Of a stretch of DNA of 64,000 nucleotides, positions 12,301 to 22,680 are shown piece by piece. The notes under the pieces were generated by a model. It was not told where the DNA came from, did no database searches, and worked only from the letters and a program-made list of their open reading frames with translations. A program made the translations under genes and the position numbers. The stretch lies in assembly GCA_017590115.1 (NCBI GenBank), contig JAGGNK010013558.1, positions 12,823,752 to 12,887,751 of the forward strand, given 5' to 3'. The stretch comes from Montifringilla adamsi (taxonomy: Eukaryota > Chordata > Aves > Passeriformes > Passeridae). How positions within the stretch are numbered: position 1 is the stretch's first letter; every line of letters begins with the position of its first letter.

Positions 12301-14450
12301 ATTCACAAACACCTGTGAAAATCCCCATTAGCTCTGAGGGGCTGGAAATAGGGCGAGTGTTGCCACTTAGATTATTCAGAGCAAACATTGTTGGCAGGGA
12401 GCAGATTGCCACCACCTCTAATCATCCATGTGAGGTCTGCTCAGCAGCAGCCCTGTTTTGGGGGGCTGCAGTACACGGTGCTGGGGTTTTCCAAGCCCTT
12501 CAGATCTGATGGAAATATGGATTAACCCTCAAATTTATTTCTCACCTTCCCCATGAGGTGGAGATCATGGCATAGAAGCAAATGTCATGCTTGCAGGGCA
12601 TGACAGCACCAAAGGGCAGCTGGCCTTTGGCTGCCTGGCTGCCTCCAAATTTACCTCCAAAGCAGGGAAGCTATTTCAAGCAGGAGGGTTAAATCCTGTG
12701 GATGGTCAAGATTTCGGAAGTGCTTTCTTTTCCTTAATTATGCCTCAGGCTGATGGCAAGGCAGGCTGAGTCACAGGCTGATAAAGCCTTCTCCAGGTTC
12801 AACACACCTGTGTCTCACATCGACCACCACAGGGCTTAGTGCAGGGCAGTGAGAGGGGGCTGGAGGGGCAACAGGCTGCGGCTCAGCTGGACAAATAATT
12901 TGGGAGCCATGGAGTGCCCCATATAAGCTCTCCACAAACTCATGTACACCCCCCAGGGATGTGGCTACACGGGCCAGGTTATACGGCCATGAGCAAAGCT
13001 CTACTCTGTCCTTCCTCCAGGTCTGCTTTCCCAGGAGCAAAGACAGCACTGCTGCATCACTTTTGGAATGCCACCATCTACTGACAGTGGGATGCAGAGC
13101 TTTCACCTCTCCTAGAGCTTTGCCTCCCTCCTGCTGTCCCGGGGGAGGTGGAGATGGCAGAGAGGAGGAAACAGACCTGTGCTCCTCCTGCAGCCCTCTG
13201 TGTGCCCCGTGGGGTTCAGGTCCTGCTGACATTGCACAGCTTAGCTGAGCTGCACCCTGAGCTGGCACAGAGGGGGCTGCTGGCCCCGTTTTACACCCTG
13301 CTGCATCAGGAACACACCTGGGACAAACTGGAAATAGCAGGATTTAAATGCCTACCACAGGGCCACATTTCCTTTCCTGTCCAAACCACGAGCTCACAGC
13401 AGAGCCCAGGTTATTATATCTGTTGACGGATGGCTGTGTTTGGGCCACTGTGAGGACAAAGATTTTTAGACGTGTCTGACATGTTTCAAAGCATTTCTGA
13501 GCTGTTCTTGGCTTCCTCTGCCAGGCAGGGAGGAGTTAAGATGGGAAGTGCAAGATGTGTCTGGTAATGGCACTGATGTGTGCGTCAGGTGTGTCTGCGT
13601 CACCCGGCTGCCTTGGCCGCTTCCCAAGGCTGGGGCTGAGCTCTCCTTACCTTCCCCTGGCTGCTGGGAAAAGCCTGGGACGGTCTAGCCTGGCTGATGG
13701 GGTCATGGACCCCATTCCAGTGCTGGCTGTTGTACCCACTGTGCTGCAGCAGGGTCCCCGAAGTCTCCAGGGTGCTGGCAGCTCTCCAGCCTGCTCTGCC
13801 ACCTCCCTTTCACAGCCCAGGCAGTGGGACTGTGCTCAGGGGATGCCCCCAAGGGGTGCTGTTAAGGCACTTTGTGAAAAAAAAAAAGCAATTTTCTATA
13901 ACCATGGCTGTTCAGTTCCCTGGTGAATCAGGAACTCCCTGTGTCCAGCCCCAACTCCTCCCTGGTGCTCTCACACCCAGCTGGGCACAATTCTGCAGCC
14001 ACAGATTATCTACATGTCACCTACAGGCAGAGTCACTGCAGATGAGCAGTCCCCTGTCCCCACACTGTGACAGCAGCCCATGCCACAGCTCACAACATTC
14101 CCACAGATCTTGTTCCCAGACCCTGGGCTCTGGCTGAGCCCATCCCTGCTCCCCCTGCCTTCACAGGGGTGTCCCCAGAGCACAGGGGACAAGCCTGTAC
14201 CCCAAGGAACTACCTACCCCAGCCTCCCAAAGCACCTCTTCCAGCTGCAGGTGGGTTTGAAGCGCTAGAGCATGGCATGGTGCTTGGGCACCTGTTTGCC
14301 AACCTCATCCCTGCCCTCTCACTCCTGGAGAACTGCCAGATCAAATCATGCAGAATATACACAAGGGGCTTAGCCAGAAGTTTTTAATTCAGAATTGGAC
14401 AATCATGTGTATAATTTATTTAAAATGAAGTGCATTCTGTGCTCTTGTCC
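9381..14450. other. Intergenic DNA with candidate conserved non-coding islands
   Basis: No protein gene was recognised. Two stretches look like regulatory DNA from composition and motif content. Positions 10830-11080 contain a perfect T-box half-site (TCACACCT, 11012-11019) and CCAAT-like words. Positions 11930-12440 contain three SOX-like ATTGT/ACAAT words and the 12-bp palindrome GTGAATATTCAC at 12295-12306. Conservation is inferred from composition only. Confidence 0.45.
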
Positions 14451-14489
14451 AGGCTGGACATTGATTAGACCCAGACTTTCCTCCTGAAC

Positions 14490-15151
14490 TTCATTGTGCA
14501 GTTGGATCCCTGTAAATCTATAGGGTCTGATGGGATTCATCCAAGAATCCTCAAAGACCTGCTGATGTCATTACAGAGCTGCTCAACTATTTTTGAGCAG
14601 TCTTAGGAATCCAGAGAGGCCCCAGCTGACTGAAAGCTGGCAAATGTTACCCCAGTTTTGAAGGGCAAGAAGGACACTGGAAACTACAGCCTGTCAGTCT
14701 CACGTCACTGACAGGTAAAATCATGGGAAGTATTTTTCTGGGAGGTATTGAAAACCACCTGGAGCACAATGCAGTCATTGGTCACAGCCAGCATGGCTTC
14801 ATCAGGGCAAAGTGCTGCTCGTGGAACCTGATTTCCTTCTACTACAGGGTTCCCACCTAGCTAATCAAGGGACACCAGGTGATGAAATCTTTTTGGACTT
14901 AAGCAAAGCTTTTGATACCATATCACAGTATCCTTCTGGACAAAATATTCAGCACACAGCTGGAGCTGAGCACTGGAACAGGCTCCCCAGGGAAGTGATC
15001 TCAGCACCAAGCATGTCTGAGTTCAAGGAGTGTTTGGATAAAGCTCTCAGGCACATGATGGGATTCTTTGGGTGTCCTGTGCAGGGCCAGGTGTTGGACT
15101 CAATGATCCTGATGGATCCCTTCCAACTCAGCATATTCTATGATTCTATAA
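14490..15151 (+). mobile_element. Internally deleted CR1 LINE (reverse-transcriptase piece plus 3' end)
   Basis: The plus strand carries decayed CR1 sequence. Frames from about 14515 to 14930 give fragments of the reverse-transcriptase domain, including GFIRA-like and LDLSKAFDTIS-like stretches interrupted by stops and shifts. From about 14950 it jumps to the CR1 3' region (EHWNRLPREVISAPSMSEFK-like), then the typical 3' UTR with TGGATCCCTTCCAACTC. It ends in the diagnostic short repeat ATTCTATGATTCTAT at 15136-15150. The stretch between the catalytic domain and the C-terminal region is missing, so the copy is internally deleted and dead. It lies tail to tail with AEN. Confidence 0.9.
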
Positions 15152-15176
15152 AAGAAAGTGAGGAGAAAACTGGTTG

Positions 15177-15182
15177 TTTAAT
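15177..15182 (-). terminator. AEN: Candidate AEN polyadenylation signal (ATTAAA)
   Basis: ATTAAA on the minus strand, 412 bases past the AEN stop. It is the first such signal I see downstream. Cleavage 10-30 bases further would fall at the boundary with the CR1 3' end. The 15183-15593 stretch between it and the stop codon is then the AEN 3' UTR. Confidence 0.45.
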
Positions 15183-15593
15183 GGCCCAGATGGTTTTCAG
15201 CCTTTAGACATCAGCAAAACACCTCAGTCCCTGCACAGGAAAACTTGCCCCTTGGTGTCTGGGAGGAGGACAGCCCCACAGAAGGCATGGAGGGTGCTGG
15301 CAGCCCCCACTGCATGCCCACAGAGGCTCCTCCAGGCTGACACAGGACCCTGCTCATCCCCAAGTGACAGATGAACACAGCACAGTCACGGCCCTGATTT
15401 CTGTGTGACAGCTCATGGCTGCAGACAGCATTTCTGGGAGATTGCTTGTGTCCAGGTGTCACCATGTCTCCATCCCTGAGCAGAGCAGTGCTGGGCACAA
15501 GCCCCAGGGGAGGGAGTCAGCAGTCACATCCACCTTTAACAGCTGAAGGCACCAGGATGGCCCAAAACACACAGAGGAGACACCGTCCCCCCA

Positions 15594-17312
15594 TCACAGG
15601 CTGCTTGCCATCAGCTCTGTGGGCCAGTACTGGTCCTGCAGGTACTGGCTGCTGTCTGCAGCAGGGTCTGTGACGGGGCTGGGGGGCCGGGGGGGCAGGC
15701 TGTGGGCCAGCTCCTTCTCCCACTGCACCTCCACCAGTCTGTACAGCTCCATGGCTGTCTGGGCGTCCTCCACCGACGAGTGTCCTTTGCAGCCCACCTG
15801 AGGAAAGGGGGAAAAGCCTCGTTAGATAAAAGGGCAGCAAAAATCTCACAGGTCATGTCAAATGCTTGCTTGGAAGGACATAAGTGCTGTGGGTTTTGGA
15901 GACAGCAAAGGTTTGATGTAGCCAAGGCCATACAGGTATCTTTTCTACCCTTTTTGGAGGGCAAAGATCCTGTCCCTGTTTTACTGAGATACTTAATGGT
16001 CAGTTTGGGAGGTCCTTGGCTCTCCCAGCCAGGAGCACAGGGTGAACAAGGTTCATCTCCACCTCACACAGAACACACAAGAAGGTGGGACAGCCAAGCT
16101 GACCACAGAGGTCCATAGCTAACCCAAGGTTGTTTCCCATCTCAGGGCTGCTGGTGCTTACCTGGATCTTTTTATGGAGCAGGTATCTGGCCAAGTTCTT
16201 GAGGGAGACATTGGCTCTGATGGGCAGCCCTGCCCTCTTCTTCAGTGCAGGGCTCTGGCTGGTGTCTCGAGTCCTGTCTTTTGGGTGGAAGTACTTCAGG
16301 GCTTGGAAGTCATTATGGATGGCGTGTCCTACCACAATCTTGTCTTTCAAGATCTTCAGGATCTGGAAGAGTCACAGAGGGTTAGACTGACACTGCAGCA
16401 AAAGAAATACCAAGCAAAAAATAAGCCATTTTGTATTAAATTCAGCTCCTTGGCTTCTAGTTTTTAGGTTCCCAGAAAGAATAACAAGCAAGCAATCCAA
16501 CCCACTGCACAGCTTCAGGCTCCCACTCCTGTGTTGTGCCTCTGCCTCAGAGCAGCCTAGCACAGGCCACCAAGAATCCCAATTTGTGCCTGACATATAA
16601 CACAGAGGCTTTTAGATATTTTTTTTTTTAATTTCTTTTTTCCCCTGACCTCAGCCTGGGCAGCCTTGAAGGGAATTGCATTCTTCATGTGCTGCTTGGT
16701 GATGCCGCTCCAGCGCGTCCGGTAGTCCACGATGGGGAGCTCGGGCCGCACATACTTGTCATAGATGACGTCCCCCTCGTAGTTCACCACGGAGCAGCGT
16801 GCCAGCTCGCTCAGCTTGCCCTGAGGGCCGGTGCCCACCATCTCACAGTCGATGGCCACGTACTTGCCCGGGCGCAGGACCAGGGAGGACGTCCGCACCC
16901 TGCAGGAGCTGCCTTTGCCCTGGGACAGCAGCACGGAGTGGTGCCTGGCTATGCTGTCTGGAGAGGCAGATGGAGACAAGGACGAGGACACGGTCTGCTT
17001 GGGCTTGGGGACGTTGTCACAGCGCGGTGCCGTGGTGCCACGTGCCTCGGTGAGTTCAGCGTGTGCCTCCAGCCCCGCCTCGGGGGTCTGCCTGCCCGGG
17101 TGCCTGTGGGGGCTCAGCAGCCCCTTCTGCTCCAGCACGGCCCGGCGTGCCAGGAACCGCTGGTGCTTACGGCTCTTCTTCTTGCTGCGACCCTGTGGCG
17201 AGCTGGGACCCTTGGGGGCCTGAGCGCAGCCCCCATGGGTGCCCTGCAGGGCGGGCACAGAGACCTTCGGGGCGGGCAGCAGCGCGGTCATCTGTCCTTT
17301 CCCTGGTGGCAT
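15594..17312 (-). CDS. AEN: Apoptosis-enhancing nuclease (ISG20-like 3'-5' exonuclease)
   Basis: Three coding exons read 17312-16650, 16362-16162 and 15797-15594, all joining in phase 0 with GT/AG borders, for 355 residues (human AEN is 325). The DEDDh exonuclease core is complete: AIDCEMVG (Asp155, Glu157), HNDFQALKY (Asp239) and [14 protein letters not shown] (His294, Asp299). A basic cluster at residues 42-53 ([12 protein letters not shown]) would serve as the nuclear/nucleolar signal; residues 90-145 are low-complexity. AEN is known as a p53-induced nuclear exonuclease that degrades DNA and RNA during apoptosis. The start chosen (MPPGKGQM) lies two bases inside an acceptor ending in CAGCAG. 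ISG20L2 and ISG20 are less likely because of the long basic N-terminus and the DET1/mir-7 neighbourhood. Confidence 0.96.
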
Positions 17313-17689
17313 TCCTGCTGGAGGGCGCACAGGGGGCCATGAGTGCCACGCGGACCCCATGCTGCCCTGTCAGAAAAGGACGCACAGACCCCCATGGCAA
17401 AGCCCCCTGCGGGGGTGGCACAGGCAGGAGCCACGGGGCAAGGTGGGGGGGGGGGAAGGGGACACGGACACATTGTCGCACGCTTCGACACACCACGCCT
17501 CTGCCCCCTCATTACCCGGTCCCACACGGCCCCAGGGCTCTGCCCACCCGCTCTCCGACCCGCAGCCGCCTGCCCACCCCACTGCCCCCTCTGTCCCCCC
17601 CGTTCCGTACTCCCTAGGGCCCTGTCTGCCCATTGCCCGGGCCCTCTCCACCTCGCTCCAGGCCCCAGCTCCCTGCCCGCCCCGTTACC

Positions 17690-17910
17690 CATCTGCAGAC
17701 CCCTGCCGGCCGCACCCGGCCCCTATGTCCCCCCTGTCCCCCCGGTGTCCCGTGTCCCCTGTCCCCCCGGTGTCCCCGCTGCTGACCGCTCCCGGCGCGG
17801 CTCACACGTGTCCGGCCCGGAAGCCGCCGCGCGCACATGCCCGGGCAAGTCCCGCCGTGGCCACACCCTTTCCTTCCCCATTGGTTGAGCCGAGTGCCTA
17901 ATTTGCATAT
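17690..17910 (-). promoter_or_regulatory. AEN: AEN CpG-rich promoter and probable non-coding exon 1
   Basis: CG-dense sequence upstream of the AEN coding start. On the minus strand, in order of approach to the gene, it holds an octamer ATTTGCAT (17901-17908), an inverted CCAAT box (ATTGG, 17880-17884), the p53-type element (17833-17852), an ETS-like CTTCCGGG and an E-box CACGTG (17805-17810). A transcription start near 17800-17830 is expected from the CCAAT position. A donor GGGTAACG near 17698 could end a non-coding exon 1 spliced to the acceptor at 17315. Start and donor positions are inferred. Confidence 0.65.
17833..17852. promoter_or_regulatory. p53 response element in the AEN promoter
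   Basis: Two adjoining decamers, GCACATGCCC (17833-17842) and GGGCAAGTCC (17843-17852), match the p53 consensus RRRCWWGYYY twice with zero spacer. Only one of 20 positions deviates (C at the second base). AEN is an established p53 target in mammals, so the position about 0.5 kb upstream of the start codon makes functional sense. Confidence 0.75.
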
Positions 17911-18397
17911 TGAGGCGGGGCTTCTGTCATCCCTGAGGGTGGGGCCGTCGCGATTTTGGGATTTTTGGGGTTTTTTTGGGGGGAGTCCCGGAGCGATACT
18001 GGGTGATGCTTCACGCGTGTCCCACCTCTGTCCCTGGCAGAAGGGGCTCTCCGTGGGGCTGGGATGCACGCTGCGGTGCCCCGCTGCACGCCCCGGAGCG
18101 CCTGGCACGGGTACCCTACGCTTTTCCTGGGTGTTCCCTGTGTGCGCGTCCCTTCGTCCTGCAGGTGGGCTGGAGCTCGGCAGCTTGGGGTTTGCATCCT
18201 CCGGGCTCTCCCAGGATACTCCCGGAGTTGTGGGGGGGCAGCTCCGGCTGGGGCATGGTTGAAGGGGGGGGTTTCAGACCGGCCTCTCGTTGCTTCACTC
18301 TCAAAGCTCACAAAAGCAATGTCCGAGGTGGTCAGAAGAGGAGAAGGACCACAAGCAGCCCCAGCCACAGGTTTGTCCCCATGCGTTCAGCATCGCT

Positions 18398-18500
18398 GCA
18401 GAGGCCGTGTGCCCTAGGGCAGACTGTGACTTGTTGTGGTGGGATGAGCCATACAACAACAAAATCACTAGTCTTCCACAGGGAACCAGGCACTGTGTCC
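18398..18500 (-). ncRNA. MIR7-2: microRNA precursor mir-7-2
   Basis: The minus strand contains the mature miR-7-5p at 18478-18455: seed GGAAGAC, beginning TGGAAGACTAGTGATTTTGT, unchanged from the animal-wide form. After a loop of about 16 bases, 18436-18415 carries a complementary 3p arm (CAACAAGTCACAGTCTGCCC). The arms pair as AGACT/AGTCT, GTGA/TCAC and GTTGT/ACAAC with single bulges, and the outer stem continues with CCCT/AGGG. Human MIR7-2 occupies the same place, between DET1 and AEN on the AEN strand, so locus and orientation agree. miR-7 represses EGFR-pathway and other mRNAs in neurons, endocrine pancreas and elsewhere. The host transcript and its promoter are not identified here. Confidence 0.96.
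18402..18495 (+). ncRNA. Possible antisense microRNA mir-3529
   Basis: Human and, as I recall, chicken have mir-3529 annotated on the strand opposite mir-7-2. The plus strand here folds into the mirror hairpin. Its arms are GGGCAGACTGTGACTTGTTG (18417-18436) and AACAACAAAATCACTAGTCT (18455-18474). Whether the plus strand is transcribed in this species cannot be told from sequence. Confidence 0.45.
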
Positions 18501-21500
18501 ATCCTCATCCCTCTGGGCCTTGCTGGGAGTGTTCCTTTTCCCTGCTACTGATGGGGCTCACAGGGATACAGGACAAGTGTTTTCACACTCCACCCTTCTC
18601 CCTTTCCACCCCCCATTATCTTCTCTAGCCTGGTAAGAAAGATTTAGATTGCCCTGTGACTTATTTTTTTAATATTTATTTTCTGTTTTTCTTTTGGTCA
18701 GTAAACCTCTTCCTTAAATCAGTTGCTCCATGTTTTGCATTTCTTGCTTCCATCCCTGCTGTTCAGCTAATTAATCTCCCTTGAATGAGAGTCATTCAAG
18801 TGTCTCACAATATCTTGCTAGGGAGTCCTGTCAGGTCTCTGTGTAAAAATTTATACTCTTTTCTGGTGATTTTGGTGAAACTGTGCATTACAGCTCTTGG
18901 AGATAGTTAATTTCATATTCCTGGGCCTCCACTGTGTTTTTCTCCCTGTAAATGAGGTGTGAGCTCACTATGAACACATAAGTGGGAGCAAGCTTGAGCC
19001 TTGCTGTGAGGGACATGGGCTTCCATTTCTCCTCCAGCTCTGGGTGGATCAGGAGGTGGTGTCACTGCCTGCTCTTCTCCCTCACACCCTACATTAAATG
19101 ATGAAAGACTCAAGTGCCTGGCTGAGAGCTTCTCCCTGGACACACTGGTGTTCCACTCATGGGTTTGATCACTCTTGGCTTGTCCACAACAAACCCATCC
19201 ATGTTCCTTTTGCTCTTCCCAGGATGTATAGTTTGCATTCTCTTTGAGAGTGCAAAGTTTTAGCTGTACCCGCATGGCTACAAAGAAACCTCAACAGAAG
19301 AAATTATGGCATGTGGGGAGGAAGGGAAAAGCTTTTCCCTGTTTTCCAAAGTGACCAGGCTTGGGAAACCAGATAGTCCAGGATGCAAGGCAACAGTGCT
19401 ATAATTTTTTCTCCCTACCCCATATACAAAGATGGAGGTGAAAAAAAGTCAAAATATCTTTGAAAGGTGAGTGAACATAGCTTTGAAAGTATGCTGTGAC
19501 CTCCTGTGATCCCACTGACCCCCAGATCCTCAGCAGATGGTTCTCCCACAGTAGATATTTCTCCCTTTGGTAAGAGCCTTGTGTTGAACAGGGATGCTAC
19601 TCACCTCCCCAAGGTCCTGGGGCCATGCTGGGGGTGGAGGGTTGGGCACCAGATGGTAGAAATCGCATTTCAGATGTGGCAGATGAGCTGAGATGAAGGC
19701 AGAGCGCGCCAGAGCCCGGGAGAGGTTTCTGCAGTGTTTGCACAATTTGAAATAATAACGAAATCTGTAAAACTCTGGGTAGAGCACGACTAGAATAACA
19801 GGCTAAATTTGTCAGATGAATAATTTACTAGAAGTGATTGGCCGTGCTCCAAGTGAGATGAGCACCAGGCTGGTTCCAGGCTGAGCAGCCTGGGTGTCTC
19901 TGTCCTCAGCTGGGAGCTGGTCCCTCTCCTGCTGCCTGGTCATTGCTCTGCCATTAAAGCTGGTCTCTAGACAGGATGCCTTTCCCCAGGTCATCACTGC
20001 CCAAGGCTACAGGGATTCCTGCAGAGCTCCTGGAGCCCTCCAGAAGGTGTCTGCTCTTATTTTCAAGGTGCTGCTTTGCAGAGCGGAGGTGGTGGAAGTG
20101 AGTCTCTGTGTCTGGCTCCAGGCTTGTGCACTCACCCATCCTCTGCCTCTCTCCCTCCTCCAACCACTTCCCTGTCCTCAGGCATGGTGCAGAGCGGATG
20201 GAAGAACAGACACATCTTGACATTTGGGGTGGGAAGGGAGATGAAATCCCAGTGCTGAGAGGAGACGGTGACTGCAGCCTCAGCAAGCAATTAACGTGAT
20301 CATGTTTATGAATGCGGATCAGTAATTCCAGGTAAACTCCCCAAGAGCAGTGCTGCAGGCGAACAAAGCCTCCTGCCCACCCAGGAGCCTGCCAGCAGGC
20401 CCTGCCAGTGCCAGCACATTCCTGCTGTGACTCTAAACTGCTTCATTTCCTCGTGCCAGGCTCAACATGCATTGTTTTGTCTCCTATTACCTCGATGCCA
20501 GAGCTCCTCTTTGCAGTGTTGGTTGCACCATGTCCTCCTGGACCTCTCTGTTCCCTCCCTGCCAAGGGGGATGATTGGTGGGAATGGGGTAGGGTAACTC
20601 AAGAGAAGGCAGCAAGGACCCAGCTTTGCCTCCAGGGGTGATGAGGGATCACTTCATCATCCTGGGCTCTGCAGGCTGCCTGGTGCCTCCCCATCACCCA
20701 GCTGTGGTTGGGGAACCTCACCAGGGCTCCCTGAGCTGCTCCCATTACCCTGAGTAGGCTTATGGCAGAGCTGGTTTGTGGCCACCAGCATCCAGAAGAT
20801 CAAACAGAAGCTGGGAAGCTCGGAAATAGTTTGGGGCAGTGACCAATTGCTGGACCTGATTTCCTTTAGAGGAAGAAGGTCTCACCATGATGGAGCACCT
20901 GGAGGTAATAATATGGAGAAAATACCAGCCCCATCCTTTGGTGCAAGGGACCATCTGGGGCAGCCAGTGCCGTGTGGCTGAGGTGTCACCAGCCGGCAGT
21001 CTGAGGCCACCAGCAGGAGGGTGTCAGAACAGACAGGCACCATGTCACCCCCTGGCCTTTGCTGTGATGGGACTGGGAGCACTGCAGCCCTCCTGGTCCA
21101 TAGCAGAGGCCCAGCACAGGGAGTCCTGCAGGACCCCTCCATTGCCATGCTGAGATCTCCATCCTGAGCCCACCTGTGCAGAACCTCCAGGAGACTCTGT
21201 CCCTCCTGGCTAAGGATGGGGATGGTCTGTGTGTGAGAGCACCTGCTCAGCCATGAAAACTATTCAGTGATGTAAAGCTGTGCTTGGAAGGCAGAAAACC
21301 TTTCCCTCCGAGCATCAAGAACCTCCCTATTCCTCTGACACTCCTCCAACACTCCATGGGAATTGCCTGTATCCCTCCAGCAAGGACAGATCTCCTCTTC
21401 AGTCGTGTCCTGGAGGGTGTCAGTGCTCCAGGAATGCTGCTGGGGATAAGGAGGGATGGATGCTCCCAGAGCAGGAGGTGAGGGAGGATGATGCTGCCAT

Positions 21501-21540
21501 CCATCTCCCCCCTCACTCCCCATTTTCTGGCTCACCTCCA
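18501..21540. other. Intergenic DNA upstream of mir-7-2, no gene seen
   Basis: No coding exon or transposon was recognised. The sequence is more AT-rich than the AEN promoter, with an AT-rich stretch at 18650-18900. If mir-7-2 has a long primary transcript, it would be read from the right through this region on the minus strand. Confidence 0.45.
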
Positions 21541-21544
21541 GGAG

Positions 21545-21800
21545 AGCAGTGAGCAATTATGGTCCACGCGGAAGCTTCATTATTGCCCTGTCGTGGCCTC
21601 GTTTGATGAGATGTTTTATTGCCAAACTTATTAAAAGTGAAACGTGCGGTTTCTGCGCAGCAATTTCCTGTCTGCAGCGATAAGCCGGGCTCTGCCCGCT
21701 GTGTAATAAACAGTTATTTTTATGTACAGCTCTGGCTGGGGTGACAAGGAAGGGAGAGGGCCTGGCTCGTGTTAATTGCGATGGTTAATGGGATCTATAC
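21545..21800. promoter_or_regulatory. Candidate conserved non-coding element
   Basis: An AT-rich block with interspersed CG dinucleotides. It holds several homeodomain/HOX-type words (CAATTAT, TTTATTGCC, TTATTAAAAG, TAATAAACAG, GTTAATTGCG). This mixture is typical of vertebrate developmental enhancers and unlike the surrounding degenerate sequence. Inference only. Confidence 0.35.
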
Positions 21801-22319
21801 TGGGAGCTACGTGTGAGGAGGTGCGTGCCCTTCCCCTGCCACGTTCTGTGGCAGAGGTGCTCTCCAGCAGTTTTGTGCTCTGGGTGTTGGCAGTGGGAAC
21901 TGTGCAGGGTCTCCTCCCCACAGTGCATGGGAACAAGAAGGATTAGTCTGAAAGCTCCTCACCTGCCTCCTCCCAGTCCTTGGTCACAGCCTGAGCAAGT
22001 GAGGGACCTGCTGTGCACCCCCCAGGTATGAGACTCCATCCCCTGCAAGGGCTGCCCCTCAGCTCCATTGATTCCACCCCTGCAGGAGGCTGGAGGGAGC
22101 TCCAAAACCTGGGAGCTTCACTTCATCTTCCCCAGATCCTCCCATCTGCCCAAGAACATTTCTGTCTGCAGTGGCATTTTACAGGTGATGCTGGTGGCCA
22201 AAGCATCACCGTGGAGCATCATGTCACCTCCCACTGTCCCTCCTTGGCAGCAGACAGGTGCTGGAGAGGAGACAGTAAATTCAACAGGCACACTAATGCC
22301 ACAGAAAACATGTGTCACT

Positions 22320-22680
22320 GCTGAGCTTGGAGCAGCAAAACTCTGATAAATATCAGCAAAGCTGATAAATATCGTTTCATTTTGTCAGAAACAAAGTGTC
22401 CTCATTAGGTGTGCGGTCTGTTTTTTGGTTTAATTACATCTTTTAAATACATTTTGAAAGGAAGCAGCTTTTTAAAATGCAAGGTGTCAGAACTGCATTT
22501 ACAAAAATCCTGATTGCCTTTTTTTTTTTTTATTTTCCAGACCTGGCCAAAGCTATTAGTTCAACTCAAGCTGAAAGTGCATAACTTTCCCCAATAAACA
22601 ATTTGTCAGAAAAATTCCTCCTGGCTCTGGGAGATCTGTTTGTTATTTGTCAGCAGTCAAAACCCTGTTGGGTATTTCCC
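22320..22680. promoter_or_regulatory. AT-rich element with duplicated GATA palindrome
   Basis: CTGATAAATATC occurs at 22343-22354 and again at 22362-22373, 19 bases apart. The first copy extends to CTGATAAATATCAG, whose ends are inverted repeats. An AT-rich stretch with TAATTA-like and CAATAAACAAT words follows. Candidate enhancer by composition; no conservation test was possible. Confidence 0.35.

Noticed and set aside
13065..13092. Second CTCF-like word near 13.07 kb
   Set aside because: CCACCATCTACTGACAG has too many differences from the CTCF core, including the central G.
16689..17342. 217-codon plus-strand frame
   Set aside because: Antisense shadow of AEN exon 2, which has the conserved exonuclease residues and splice sites on the other strand.
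17313..17360. Upstream in-frame extension of AEN (start at 17360)
   Set aside because: It reads through a good acceptor (AG at 17316-17315), so these codons are intron; MPPGKGQM inside the exon is the better start.
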